Shown here in pieces: positions 24,844 through 34,541 of a stretch of DNA of 55,668 nt. This DNA comes from Paracoccaceae bacterium (GTDB lineage: Bacteria > Pseudomonadota > Alphaproteobacteria > Rhodobacterales > Rhodobacteraceae). Each line of letters begins with the position of its first letter. Positions within the stretch are counted from its first letter, which is position 1. Below the pieces are notes generated by a model. That model ran no database searches and was not told the DNA's origin. It saw only the letters and a list, made by a program, of their open reading frames with translations. The position numbers were made by a program, and so were the translations under genes. Location: assembly GCA_028875855.1 (NCBI GenBank), contig JAGWVA010000023.1, positions 1 to 55,668 of the forward strand, given 5' to 3'.

Positions 24844-24858
24844 TTAACCAAATCCTCA
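24844..24858. promoter_or_regulatory. Possible CtrA half-site upstream of the endolysin gene
   Basis: TTAAC begins at 24844, followed after seven bases by CTCA. The CtrA consensus is TTAA-N7-TTAA, so one half is perfect and the other matches at two of four positions. It lies about 35-50 bases before the endolysin ATG in an otherwise GC-rich gap. In Rhodobacter, CtrA is needed for gene transfer agent release, which makes the site worth testing. It is weak evidence by itself. Confidence 0.3.
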
Positions 24859-24892
24859 CAGCCTTTCCCTGCATTCATGCGGGGGAAGGGCA

Positions 24893-25504
24893 ATGGAGAC
24901 AGTGAAGGATCTCGCGCGGGCGATCGTTCTGCGTGAGGGCGGCTATGTGGACGACCCGGCCGATCCCGGGGGGGCCACGAACCACGGCGTGACGCTGGCC
25001 ACCTTGCGCAGGCTCGGGATGGATCTGGACGGCGACGGGCAGGTCACGGCGGCCGATGTCGCGCGCCTCAGCGCCGAACAGGCCACGGCGATCTTCGTTC
25101 AGGATTATTACCGCGCGCCGCATCTCGACCAGTTGCCGGGGGCGTTGCAGCCCTCGGTCTTCGACATGCAGGTGAACGCGGGGGCGACGGCGGTCCGGCT
25201 GCTTCAGCGGCTCGTGGCGCGGATGGGGTTTGCCTGCACGGTCGATGGCGTGGTCGGGCCTCAGACGGCCGAGGCCGCGCGCCGGGCCGCCGAGGCCGCG
25301 CCCGATCACATCGTCGATGCCTACGGGATCGCGCGGCGGAATTACTACTACGCGCTTGGCGATGCCCATCCCGCCATGCGCAAGTTTGCCCGCACGCCCC
25401 AGGGCGGCAAGGGCGGCTGGATCCTGCGGGCCGAAGAGTTCATCGCGCCCGCCTATCACCTTACAGACGCGCAACATCGCGAAAGGACGGCATCATGGGC
25501 CTGA
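24893..25504 (+). CDS. GH108-type endolysin (gene transfer agent-like lysis enzyme)
   Basis: This 203-residue muramidase has the GH108 catalytic region IVLREGGYVDDPADPGGATN, with the proposed catalytic Glu15, and HGVTLATLRRLG after it. The C-terminal part (SVFDMQVNAGATAVRLLQRL, then TVDGVVGPQT) matches the peptidoglycan-binding domain usually joined to GH108. There is no signal peptide, so it needs a holin to reach the wall. One is encoded next, overlapping by 10 bases. In Rhodobacter capsulatus a comparable endolysin-holin pair outside the main cluster releases gene transfer agent particles. No other phage genes are nearby. Confidence 0.85.
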   Translation: METVKDLARAIVLREGGYVDDPADPGGATNHGVTLATLRRLGMDLDGDGQVTAADVARLSAEQATAIFVQDYYRAPHLDQLPGALQPSVFDMQVNAGATAVRLLQRLVARMGFACTVDGVVGPQTAEAARRAAEAAPDHIVDAYGIARRNYYYALGDAHPAMRKFARTPQGGKGGWILRAEEFIAPAYHLTDAQHRERTASWA

Positions 25505-26025
25505 TCGGGACACTTCTTGGGCTGGGGGATACGGTGAATGCGGTGGGCACGGCGGCGTCGAATGTCGCCGATGTCTTCACCCCCAACGCGACGCGCAGGA
25601 TGGAGCTTGCGGCCCAGGCCTACGGCGCCGCGCTGGACGAGACGACGGCCGAGTTTCAAAGCGCGGGTTCGGGCGGGTTCGATCGCTTCGTGAACGGGCT
25701 GAACCGGCTTCCGCGCCCGCTGCTCGCGCTCGGGACGCTGGGGCTTTTCGGCTATGCCATGGCCGATCCTGCCGGGTTCAGCCAGCGCATGGTGGGGCTT
25801 TCGACGGTGCCCGAGCCGCTCTGGTGGCTGCTGGGGGCGGTGGTGTCGTTCTATTTCGGCGCGCGCGAGGCGCATTACTTCCGGATGGGCCGCGTGGTGC
25901 CGCAGGTGATCGCCGCGGCCACGGGGCAAACCCGAAGCGATCCGCCCGCGGCGGCGGCGGATGCAGCCGCGTTCGAGGCCGAAAACCCCGCGCTTCAGTC
26001 CTGGACGGCCCGGGACGCCCACTGA
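25495..26025 (+). CDS. Holin of the gene transfer agent type
   Basis: This 176-residue protein has a polar N-terminal 70 residues, then hydrophobic helices at about 75-90 (PLLALGTLGLFGYAMA) and 108-124 (PLWWLLGAVVSFYFGAREAH), and an Ala-rich tail. The arrangement with FDRFVNGLNRLPRP matches the 3TM holin family of gene transfer agents. It would permeabilise the inner membrane and let the endolysin out. The ATG at 25495 lies inside the end of the endolysin gene, after GAAAGGACGG, so translation is coupled. The family call is by pattern recognition. Confidence 0.8.
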   Translation: MGLIGTLLGLGDTVNAVGTAASNVADVFTPNATRRMELAAQAYGAALDETTAEFQSAGSGGFDRFVNGLNRLPRPLLALGTLGLFGYAMADPAGFSQRMVGLSTVPEPLWWLLGAVVSFYFGAREAHYFRMGRVVPQVIAAATGQTRSDPPAAAADAAAFEAENPALQSWTARDAH

Positions 26026-26083
26026 CAGATGCGCTGACACATGGGAAAGTGATCGGGCGACGCGACATGCGCGCGCAGGGCCA

Positions 26084-26112
26084 TTGGCGGGATCGCGGAA
26101 CCCGCCTATGAT
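26084..26112 (+). promoter_or_regulatory. Promoter for ccmF, predicted leaderless
   Basis: TTGGCG (26084-26089) and TATGAT (26107-26112) are separated by exactly 17 bases, a good sigma-70 type promoter. Transcription would begin about 7 bases after the -10, at the ccmF ATG itself (26119). There is no Shine-Dalgarno sequence before that ATG, which agrees with a leaderless mRNA. This promoter would let ccmFH be expressed independently of the lysis genes upstream. Confidence 0.5.
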
Positions 26113-26118
26113 GGGCGC

Positions 26119-28092
26119 ATGATTACAGAACTCGGTCACTTCGCCCTCGTCCTCGCTTTCGCGGTTGCCATCGTCCAGATGATCGTGCCGCTCATCGGCG
26201 CGCAGAAGGGCTGGCCCGGCTGGATGGCCGTGGCCGAACCCGCCGCCACCGCGCAGTTCCTGCTGGTGGGCTATGCGTTCTTTGCCCTCATGTGGGCCTT
26301 CGTGACCGACGATTTCAGCCTGAAGGTCGTCGTCGAGAACTCTCACACGCTGAAGCCGATGCTCTACAAGATCGCCGGCACCTGGGGGAACCACGAAGGC
26401 TCGATGCTGCTGTGGGTGCTGATCCTGTCGCTGTTCGGGGCGCTGGCGGTGGCCTTCGGGGGCAACCTGCCGATGCGGCTGAAGGCGCGCGCGCTGGCGG
26501 TGCAGGCGTCGATCGGGGTCGCGTTCTACGCCTTCATCCTGTTCACCTCGAACCCCTTTGTCCGGCTGGCGATGCCGCCCTTGAACGGGCAGGGGATGAA
26601 CCCGCTGTTGCAGGACCCGGGCCTGGCCTTCCATCCGCCCTTCCTCTACCTCGGCTACGTGGGGCTTTCGATGGCGTTCTCGTTCGCCATCGCCGCCCTG
26701 ATCGAGGGCCGGGTGGACGCCGCATGGGCCCGCTGGGTGCGGCCCTGGACGCTGGCTGCCTGGATGTTCCTGACCGTGGGCATCGCGCTTGGGTCGTGGT
26801 GGTCCTATTACGTGCTGGGCTGGGGCGGCTTCTGGTTCTGGGATCCGGTGGAAAACGCCTCGCTGATGCCCTGGCTCTTTGCCGCGGCGCTGCTGCATTC
26901 GGCGATCGTGGTGGAAAAGCGCGAGGCGCTGAAAAGCTGGACGATCCTGCTCGCGATCCTCGCCTTCGGCTTTTCGCTGATCGGGACCTTCCTCGTGCGC
27001 TCGGGCGTCATCACCTCGGTGCATGCCTTCGCCAATGATCCGCAGCGCGGGGTCTTCATCCTGGCGATCCTGGCCGTCTTCATGGGCGGTGCGCTCACGC
27101 TTTACGCGGTGCGCGCCAGCGCGATGGAGGCGAAGGGCGTCTTTTCGACCGTCAGCCGGGAAACCGCGCTGGTGCTGAACAACGTGCTTCTGGCCGTGTC
27201 GGCGCTGGTCGTCTTCATCGGCACGGTCTGGCCGCTCATCGCGGAACTGGCGTTCCACCGCAAGCTGTCGGTCGGCCCGCCCTTCTTCAACGCGGCCTTC
27301 CCGCCCTTCCTGATCGTTCTGGCGGTGCTGCTGCCCTTCGGCACGCTGATGCCGTGGAAGCGCGGCAGCCTTGGCCGGGTCAGCAAGACGCTTGTGGCCG
27401 GTCTCGCGCTCGCGCTTGCGCTTGGCGCGCTGGCCTGGGCGATGCAGACGGGCCGGTCCTCGCTTGGTCCGGTGGGGCTTGCGCTTGGCGCCTGGCTTGT
27501 CGCGGGATCGGTCGCAGACCTCGTCAGCCGCACGGGCCGGAGCGCGGGTGTCGCCCGGCTGGGGCGCCTCGCCCGTCTGCCGCGGGCCGATTGGGGACGG
27601 GCCGTGGCCCACGCCGGGCTTGGCCTCCTGATCTTCGGTGTCTGTGCCGTTCTCGCCTGGGAGACCGAGGTGATCCGCGTCGCCAAGGTCGGTGACAGCT
27701 TCCCGCTGGGCCAATACACGGTCACGCTCGACTCGGTGAACAAGGTTCAGGGACCGAACTACACCGCGACGCGGGCCGAGATGGTCGTGAGCCGCTCAGG
27801 CCGGACGATCGCCGTCCTGCACCCCGAGAAACGGTTCTACCCGGTGGCGGGAATGCCCACGACGAATGCCGCGATCTCGCGCGGGATCCTGCGCGATATC
27901 TACCTTGTCGTCGGCGATCCGCAGGAGGGGGGCGGCTACGCCGTGCGCAGCTACATCAAGCCCTTCGCGGACTGGATCTGGATCGGCGCGCTCATCATGG
28001 CGCTTGGCGGGCTGCTCAGCCTGACGGACCGGCGCTACCGCATCGCGATCGGCGCGCGCAAGACCGCGCCCGCAGAGGTGGCCGCCGAATGA
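26119..28092 (+). CDS. ccmF: Cytochrome c heme lyase subunit CcmF
   Basis: This 657-residue polytopic inner-membrane protein starts MITELGHFALVLAFAVAIVQ. The WWD heme-handling motif lies in SWWSYYVLGWGGFWFWDPVE (residues about 228-247), with HEGSMLLWVLILSLFG and histidine loops such as GLAFHPPFLYLGYVG on either side. It receives heme from CcmE and, with CcmH, attaches it to apocytochrome c. Its stop overlaps the start of ccmH. Length and topology are normal. Confidence 0.95.
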   Translation: MITELGHFALVLAFAVAIVQMIVPLIGAQKGWPGWMAVAEPAATAQFLLVGYAFFALMWAFVTDDFSLKVVVENSHTLKPMLYKIAGTWGNHEGSMLLWVLILSLFGALAVAFGGNLPMRLKARALAVQASIGVAFYAFILFTSNPFVRLAMPPLNGQGMNPLLQDPGLAFHPPFLYLGYVGLSMAFSFAIAALIEGRVDAAWARWVRPWTLAAWMFLTVGIALGSWWSYYVLGWGGFWFWDPVENASLMPWLFAAALLHSAIVVEKREALKSWTILLAILAFGFSLIGTFLVRSGVITSVHAFANDPQRGVFILAILAVFMGGALTLYAVRASAMEAKGVFSTVSRETALVLNNVLLAVSALVVFIGTVWPLIAELAFHRKLSVGPPFFNAAFPPFLIVLAVLLPFGTLMPWKRGSLGRVSKTLVAGLALALALGALAWAMQTGRSSLGPVGLALGAWLVAGSVADLVSRTGRSAGVARLGRLARLPRADWGRAVAHAGLGLLIFGVCAVLAWETEVIRVAKVGDSFPLGQYTVTLDSVNKVQGPNYTATRAEMVVSRSGRTIAVLHPEKRFYPVAGMPTTNAAISRGILRDIYLVVGDPQEGGGYAVRSYIKPFADWIWIGALIMALGGLLSLTDRRYRIAIGARKTAPAEVAAE

Positions 28093-28553
28093 TGCGCCGC
28101 GCGACCCTTGCCCTGACGCTTGCCCTTGCGCTTGGCCCGATGACGGCCCGGGCGGTTCTGCCCAGCGAGATGCTGAAGGACCCCAAGCTCGAGGCACGCG
28201 CCCGGCATATCTCGGAAGGGCTGCGCTGCCTTGTCTGTCGCAACGAGTCGATCGACGATTCCGATGCCGCCCTCGCGCATGACCTGCGGGTGCTGGTGCG
28301 CAAGCGTCTGCTTGCGGGCGACACCGACAAGCAGGTGGTCCAGTATCTGGTCAGCCGCTACGGCGAATACGTGCTGTTGAAGCCGCGCATGACCGGGGTG
28401 AACCTGATCCTCTGGGGCGCAGGGCCCGCGATGCTGATCGTCGGGCTGGGCGTGGCTGGGCTCTACGTCCGCCGCCGCCGCAAGCCCGGCGAGGGGGCGG
28501 AAGAGCTTTCCCCGGCGGAAGAAGCGCGCCTTGCCGAACTTCTGAAAGAGTGA
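28089..28553 (+). CDS. ccmH: Cytochrome c maturation protein CcmH (Ccl2-type)
   Basis: This 154-residue protein has a signal peptide ending near ARA (residue 22). The thiol motif LRCLVCRNESI follows (Cys47, Cys50), and one membrane helix is near residues 105-125. It reduces or holds the CXXCH cysteines of apocytochrome c for heme ligation. The ATG at 28089 overlaps the ccmF stop by 4 bases; a second ATG follows at once. It is the short form lacking the TPR (CcmI) domain. Confidence 0.93.
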   Translation: MMRRATLALTLALALGPMTARAVLPSEMLKDPKLEARARHISEGLRCLVCRNESIDDSDAALAHDLRVLVRKRLLAGDTDKQVVQYLVSRYGEYVLLKPRMTGVNLILWGAGPAMLIVGLGVAGLYVRRRRKPGEGAEELSPAEEARLAELLKE

Positions 28554-28619
28554 CGCCGGGTCGCGCTTTGCCCGCCCCGAGGCCCATCCTATGCTCGCCC
28601 CCAAACGAAGGGGACGCGG

Positions 28620-29396
28620 ATGAGCGACACGGGAATCACCTATGAGCAGACCGGCGGTCTTGGCGTCATAACGCTGAACCGGCCCGCGCTGATGAATGCG
28701 CTGAATTCGGCCATGCGGCGCGCGATCACGGCGGCGGTCGAGGCGGCGCCCGGGCAGGGCGCGCGGGCGCTGGTGCTGACGGGGGCGGGTCGCGCCTTCT
28801 GTTCGGGGCAGGATCTGAACGACGGGATCAAGGATGCCTCGGACCTCGAACGGGTCCTGCGCGACGAATACGAGCCGATGCTGAAGGCCATCGCCACCTG
28901 CCCGCTGCCGGTGATCGCGGCGGTGAACGGGGCGGCGGCCGGGGCGGGGGCGAACCTCGCGCTTGGCTGCGACGTGGTGATCGCGGCGGAAAGCGCGGTG
29001 TTTCTGCAAGCCTTCAGCCGGATCGGACTGATCCCGGATGCGGGCGGGACCTGGCTCCTGCCGCGCCAGATCGGCATGGCCCGCGCGATGGGGGCGATGC
29101 TCTTTGCCGAGCCCGTCAGCGCGCAGAAGGCCGTCGCATGGGGCATGATCTGGGAGGCTGTGCCGGATGCAGATTTCGCCGCCCATTGGCGCGCGCGGGC
29201 CGAGGCGCTGGCCACGGGGCCCACGCAGACCTACGGCCATCTGAAGGCGGCGCTGCGCGCCTCGGCCGAGAACGGCTTTGCCGAGCAACTGGCGGTCGAG
29301 GCGCGGCTTCAGGCGGCCTGCGGGGCAACCGAGGATTTCCGCGAAGGGGTGATGGCCTTCCTGCAAAAGCGCAAGGCGCGGTTCACCGGGCGCTGA
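28620..29396 (+). CDS. Enoyl-CoA hydratase/isomerase, PaaG-like
   Basis: This 258-residue crotonase has the oxyanion segments GRAFCSGQDLND (near residue 60) and AAVNGAAAGAGANLALGCDV. SRIGLIPDAGGTWLLPRQIG has aspartate at the position where PaaG has its catalytic acid, instead of the usual second glutamate. PaaG isomerises epoxyphenylacetyl-CoA in phenylacetate degradation, but no other paa gene is nearby, so the true substrate is uncertain. The ATG at 28620 has an AAGGGGACGCGG ribosome site. Confidence 0.85.
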   Translation: MSDTGITYEQTGGLGVITLNRPALMNALNSAMRRAITAAVEAAPGQGARALVLTGAGRAFCSGQDLNDGIKDASDLERVLRDEYEPMLKAIATCPLPVIAAVNGAAAGAGANLALGCDVVIAAESAVFLQAFSRIGLIPDAGGTWLLPRQIGMARAMGAMLFAEPVSAQKAVAWGMIWEAVPDADFAAHWRARAEALATGPTQTYGHLKAALRASAENGFAEQLAVEARLQAACGATEDFREGVMAFLQKRKARFTGR

Positions 29397-29397
29397 G

Positions 29398-29418
29398 CGA
29401 TTTTTCGTCGAAAAATCG
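29398..29418. repeat. AT-rich inverted repeat after the PaaG-like gene
   Basis: CGATTTTTC (29398-29406) and GAAAAATCG (29410-29418) are exact inverted repeats around GTC, starting one base after the stop codon. The composition is unusual for this GC-rich window. It could be a second terminator, a protein-binding site or a small dispersed element. Only one copy is seen here. Confidence 0.7.
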
Positions 29419-29432
29419 GGCCTGCAAAGTGA

Positions 29433-29458
29433 AACGGCCGCCCCGAGGGGCGGCCGTT
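29433..29458. terminator. Bidirectional terminator between the PaaG-like gene and gltA
   Basis: AACGGCCGCCCC (29433-29444) and GGGGCGGCCGTT (29447-29458) form a 12-bp stem with a minimal loop, between two convergent genes. The AA and TT ends are the only T-rich tails, but the position and stability make a terminator likely. Confidence 0.75.
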
Positions 29459-29477
29459 CGGTCAAGCGGCGATACGA

Positions 29478-30773
<1,296 letters not shown>

Positions 30774-30838
30774 TTCCATCCCTCTCATGAACGCCGGGGC
30801 GGGGCAGGCCGCGCGGGCGGTGGTTCAGGCGGACGGGG

Positions 30839-32296
30839 TCAGGCCCCGGTTTCCGCAACATCTTCAAGCCGCGCGATGGTCTCGTCGCGCCCGAGAACGA
30901 TCATCATGTCGAACACACTGGGCGTGACCGTCCGCCCCGCAAGCGCCGCCCGAAGGGGCCCTGCAATCTTACCAAGGCCCATGCCGTGCGCCTGGGCAAC
31001 GCCGGCCGCGATCCCCTCCAGCGTCTCTCGATCCCAGCTAGCACTTTGCATCTGCGGCGTCAATTCTGACAGTATACCACGGGATACCGGATCGAGAGCC
31101 TTGCGCGCGGACTCGTCAGGCTCGAGTGGACGTGAAGCTAGGACAAATTCACCTTTTTCAAGGAGTTCCGGGAAGGTTTTTGCGCGTTCCTTGAGGCAGA
31201 ACATCGCCTTCAACAGGCCGTTACGCTGCGCCCCGGACAGTGCGGGCTTGCCTGCTGCGGCAAGGTAGCCCTCGATCTCATGCAGCAGTGCGGCATCGTC
31301 GCCCACCGCGATGTGCTGGCCGCACAGGCTTTCGAGCTTCTTGAAGTCAAGCCGCGCCGGCGCCCGCCCGATTCCCGGCAGGTCGAACCACGCCTTGGCC
31401 TGATCCGAGGTGAAGAATTCGTCGTCCCCATGGCTCCAGCCAAGGCGGGCAAGGTAGTTGCGCATCCCCGCCGCCGGATAGCCCATGGCCTGGTATTCCT
31501 CGACGCCCAGGGCGCCGTGACGCTTGGACAGCTTCTTGCCGTCCGGCCCGTGGATCAGCGGGATATGCGCCCAGACCGGCACATCCCACCCCATCGCGCG
31601 ATAGACCATCGTCTGACGCGCGGCGTTGTTGAGGTGGTCATCCCCCCGGATCACATGGGTCACGCCCATGTCATGGTCATCGACGACAACAGCCAGCATG
31701 TAGGTCGGCGTACCATCGGATCGTAAACAAACCATATCGTCGAGCTGGTCGTTGCGGAACGTGACCGTGCCCTGCACCTGATCCTCGATCACCGTCTCGC
31801 CGTCGCGCGGGGCCTTCATGCGGATCACGTAGGGCGCATCGGGATGGGTCGCGGGATCGGCATCGCGCCAGGGGCTCTGGAACAGGGTGGACCGGCCCTC
31901 GGCCCGCGCCGCCTCGCGGTAGGCCTCGATTTCCTCCTGCGTCGAGAAGCACTTGTAGGCCGCTCCTCGCGCAAGCATCTCGTGCGCGACCTCGGCGTGG
32001 CGGTCGCGCCGCGCGAACTGGCTGATCGGCTCGCCGTCCCAGTCAAGGCCCAGCCACGTGAGCCCGCGCAGGATCGCGGCCGTCGCCTCGGGGGTCGAAC
32101 GCTCGCGGTCGGTATCCTCGATCCGAAGCAGGAATTTCCCGCCGCGACCGCGGGCATAAAGCCAGTTGAACAGCGCCGTGCGCGCGCCGCCGATATGCAG
32201 ATAGCCCGTGGGCGAGGGCGCGAAGCGGGTCACGACGGGAGGGATGCCGGCGCGGGACGCATCGGCGCGGGAGCCCGTGGAATCGGACGGATGCAT
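30839..32296 (-). CDS. gltX: Glutamyl-tRNA synthetase
   Basis: This 485-residue class I synthetase has the HIGH-type motif [20 protein letters not shown] (residues about 24-43) and the KMSKS-equivalent [30 protein letters not shown] precedes it. It has an N-terminal extension of about 20 residues ([17 protein letters not shown]) before the conserved start. Two internal patches, near 31030-31190 and 31680-31750, use codons rare elsewhere in the window (ATA, TTA, CTA, CGA, AGT, GTA). The reading frame is intact across both. The ATG at 32296 has a modest TAAGGTC site. Confidence 0.95.
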   Translation of the reverse strand: MHPSDSTGSRADASRAGIPPVVTRFAPSPTGYLHIGGARTALFNWLYARGRGGKFLLRIEDTDRERSTPEATAAILRGLTWLGLDWDGEPISQFARRDRHAEVAHEMLARGAAYKCFSTQEEIEAYREAARAEGRSTLFQSPWRDADPATHPDAPYVIRMKAPRDGETVIEDQVQGTVTFRNDQLDDMVCLRSDGTPTYMLAVVVDDHDMGVTHVIRGDDHLNNAARQTMVYRAMGWDVPVWAHIPLIHGPDGKKLSKRHGALGVEEYQAMGYPAAGMRNYLARLGWSHGDDEFFTSDQAKAWFDLPGIGRAPARLDFKKLESLCGQHIAVGDDAALLHEIEGYLAAAGKPALSGAQRNGLLKAMFCLKERAKTFPELLEKGEFVLASRPLEPDESARKALDPVSRGILSELTPQMQSASWDRETLEGIAAGVAQAHGMGLGKIAGPLRAALAGRTVTPSVFDMMIVLGRDETIARLEDVAETGA

Positions 32297-32370
32297 GACC
32301 TTAACCTTTCGGAAACCTGAGGGGCTTTAAGCTCGCGACTGTCTAGGCAATCGGGGGGGAGAGGACAAGG

Positions 32371-34539
32371 GTGAGCCCACTGCCGCATCCGCTCGAGGCC
32401 CTCGCCGCCCGTCGCGGGGCGTTGTTCGTCTTCGCGCCGGTCTGTCTCGGGATCGGGATCGGCGGATATTTCTGGCTGCCGTCCGAACCGGGCGGGGCCC
32501 TGCTGGCGGGCTTGGCTCTCGGTGCGGCGCTAATGGCGCTGGCGGGCCTGCGCGGGCCCGAACGCTGGCAGCCCCTTGCCTGGGCGGCGTCGCTTGTTGC
32601 GGCGGGCCTCGTCGTTGCGGCCCTGCGCACCCGTGCCGTTGCGGCGCCCGTGCTGCCTTACCGCTACTATGGCCCGATCGAGGGGCGCATCGTGCAGATC
32701 GACCGGTCGGCCTCTGACCGTCCCCGGATCACGCTGGACCGGCTGACCCTGACGAAACTGCGCCCCGAACAGGTTCCTCACCGCGTCCGGCTGACGCTGA
32801 TGGCCGACCCGCCCGCGCCCGACATCGTGCCCGGCACCGTGGTGAAGACGCTTGGGTTTCTTGGCCCGCCGCAGGGCCCGGCGGAGCCGGGGGGCTTCGA
32901 CTTCCAGCGTCTCGCCTGGTTCCGCGAGATCGGGGGCGTGGGCTATGGGCGCAAGCCGCTCGAGGTGCTGGCCCGTCCGCCGCCCGGCAGCCTGGCGCTG
33001 ATCTTTCCGCGGTTGCGCAACCGCATCGCGGTCGCCGTGCGCGCGCGCATTCCCGGCGATCCGGGCGGGTTCGTCGCGGCGATCCTGACGAACGACAAAT
33101 CGGGGCTCAGCCAGTCCGCGCTGGCGTCGCTGCGCACTGCAAATCTCGCGCATATGCTGGCCATTTCGGGGCTGCACATGGCACTGGTGACGGGGTTCGT
33201 CTTCGCGCTCTTGCGCTCGGGGCTTGCGCTGATCCCCGCGGTGGCGCTGCGGCTCAACACCAAGAAGATCGCGGCCGTCGTGGCGCTGGCGGGCGCGGGG
33301 TTCTACCTCATGCTGTCCGGGGAGGCGGTTTCGACCGAACGGTGCTTCGTCATGGTTGCCGTCGCGCTGGTGGCGGTTCTGGCCGACCGGCGGGCGATCT
33401 CGATGCGCTCCATAGCGATCTCGGCGCTGATCGTGCTGGTTCTGCGGCCCGAAAGCCTGACCGAGGCCGGGTTCCAGATGTCCTATGCCGCCACCGTCGC
33501 CCTTGTCGCGGCCTTCGAGGCGGCGGGACGGCTCAAGGGCCGATGGCCGCGCCCGCCCCGCTGGGCGGCACCAGTGCTGGGCCTCGCCTTTTCCTCGACC
33601 GTCGCGGGGCTTGCCACCTCTCCCTTCGCGGCGGCCTATTTCGGTCATGCCTCGGCCTATGGCCTGCTTGCCAACATGCTCACGCTGCCTGTCATGGGCA
33701 TGGTCGAGATGCCGGGCGCGGTGATTGCGGGCCTGCTTGCCCCCCTCGGGCTCGAGGGGCCGGCCCTGTGGGTCGTGGGGCAGGGCGCGCGCTGGATCCT
33801 GACGGTTGCGGGCCATGTCTCGGGCCTGCCGGGGGCGGTGATCCCGGTCGCCGCGCCGCCCGCGGTCGTGTTGCCCATGCTGACGCTCGGGATGCTCTGG
33901 CTTATCCTTTGGCCGGGCCGGGCGCGGTTCGCGGGGATTGCGCTTGCGGTCGCGGCGCTTGCGCTGTGGTCGGGGGCCGGGCGGCCCGTCCTGGTCGTCG
34001 CGGACACCGGCGGATACGCGGGTCTGATGACGCCGGAGGGGCGGGTCCTGTCGCGGCCGAAGGGCGGCGGTTTTGCCTCCCACGCCTGGCTCTCGGCGGA
34101 CGGCGATCCGGCCACACCCGAAGAGGCCGCGGCCCGGCCCGGGTTCAGCGGGCCCAATTCCGCCCGGCGCTTTGCGCTGGCAGGTGTGCCCGCCATCGTC
34201 CTGTCCGGCCGTCGCGCGGCCGATGCAGCGGCAGGCGCCTGTGCCGAGGCGCGCGTCGTCTTCGTCGAGGGCGAGGGGCCGAAGACCCCGCCGCAGGGCT
34301 GCCTCGTGATCGGACGCAAGACCCTGCGCCGCACGGGGGCGCTGGCGCTTTGGCGGCGGGGGGCGCGGCTTGAATTCGTCACGACCACAAGCGTGCAGGG
34401 CGACCGGCCGTGGGTGCGCGGCGCGCGGCGCTGGCCGTTGCGACCGCCGAGGTTGCCGCCGATCCGGCTTGATCTGCACGAAGACGCCCCGGTCGTGGGG
34501 CGCCTTGAGACGCCGGGGGCCAGACCGCCCGGCGCCTGA
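32371..34539 (+). CDS. comEC: ComEC/Rec2 competence protein
   Basis: This 722-residue membrane protein has an N-terminal DUF4131-like part. The competence core includes LAHMLAISGLHMALVTGFVF (near residue 265) and GAGFYLMLSGEAVSTERCFV. Repeated membrane helices follow to about residue 540. The C-terminal region lacks the HxHxDH signature of the metallo-beta-lactamase domain found in Bacillus ComEC, so it belongs to the shorter or degenerate type. ComEC passes single-stranded DNA through the inner membrane. In Rhodobacter capsulatus it is needed to take up gene transfer agent DNA. The GTG start at 32371 has GAGGACAAGG upstream. Confidence 0.9.
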   Translation: MSPLPHPLEALAARRGALFVFAPVCLGIGIGGYFWLPSEPGGALLAGLALGAALMALAGLRGPERWQPLAWAASLVAAGLVVAALRTRAVAAPVLPYRYYGPIEGRIVQIDRSASDRPRITLDRLTLTKLRPEQVPHRVRLTLMADPPAPDIVPGTVVKTLGFLGPPQGPAEPGGFDFQRLAWFREIGGVGYGRKPLEVLARPPPGSLALIFPRLRNRIAVAVRARIPGDPGGFVAAILTNDKSGLSQSALASLRTANLAHMLAISGLHMALVTGFVFALLRSGLALIPAVALRLNTKKIAAVVALAGAGFYLMLSGEAVSTERCFVMVAVALVAVLADRRAISMRSIAISALIVLVLRPESLTEAGFQMSYAATVALVAAFEAAGRLKGRWPRPPRWAAPVLGLAFSSTVAGLATSPFAAAYFGHASAYGLLANMLTLPVMGMVEMPGAVIAGLLAPLGLEGPALWVVGQGARWILTVAGHVSGLPGAVIPVAAPPAVVLPMLTLGMLWLILWPGRARFAGIALAVAALALWSGAGRPVLVVADTGGYAGLMTPEGRVLSRPKGGGFASHAWLSADGDPATPEEAAARPGFSGPNSARRFALAGVPAIVLSGRRAADAAAGACAEARVVFVEGEGPKTPPQGCLVIGRKTLRRTGALALWRRGARLEFVTTTSVQGDRPWVRGARRWPLRPPRLPPIRLDLHEDAPVVGRLETPGARPPGA

Positions 34540-34541
34540 GG

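Noticed and set aside
24893-26025. Prophage remnant
   Set aside because: Only lysis genes are present. There is no integrase, capsid, tail or repressor gene nearby, and the flanks are intact ccm genes, so a plain prophage is less likely than a GTA-type module.
32530-34479. Minus-strand open frame of about 650 codons opposite comEC
   Set aside because: Same GC-rich shadow effect. The product is Arg/Gly/His-rich without membrane helices or motifs.
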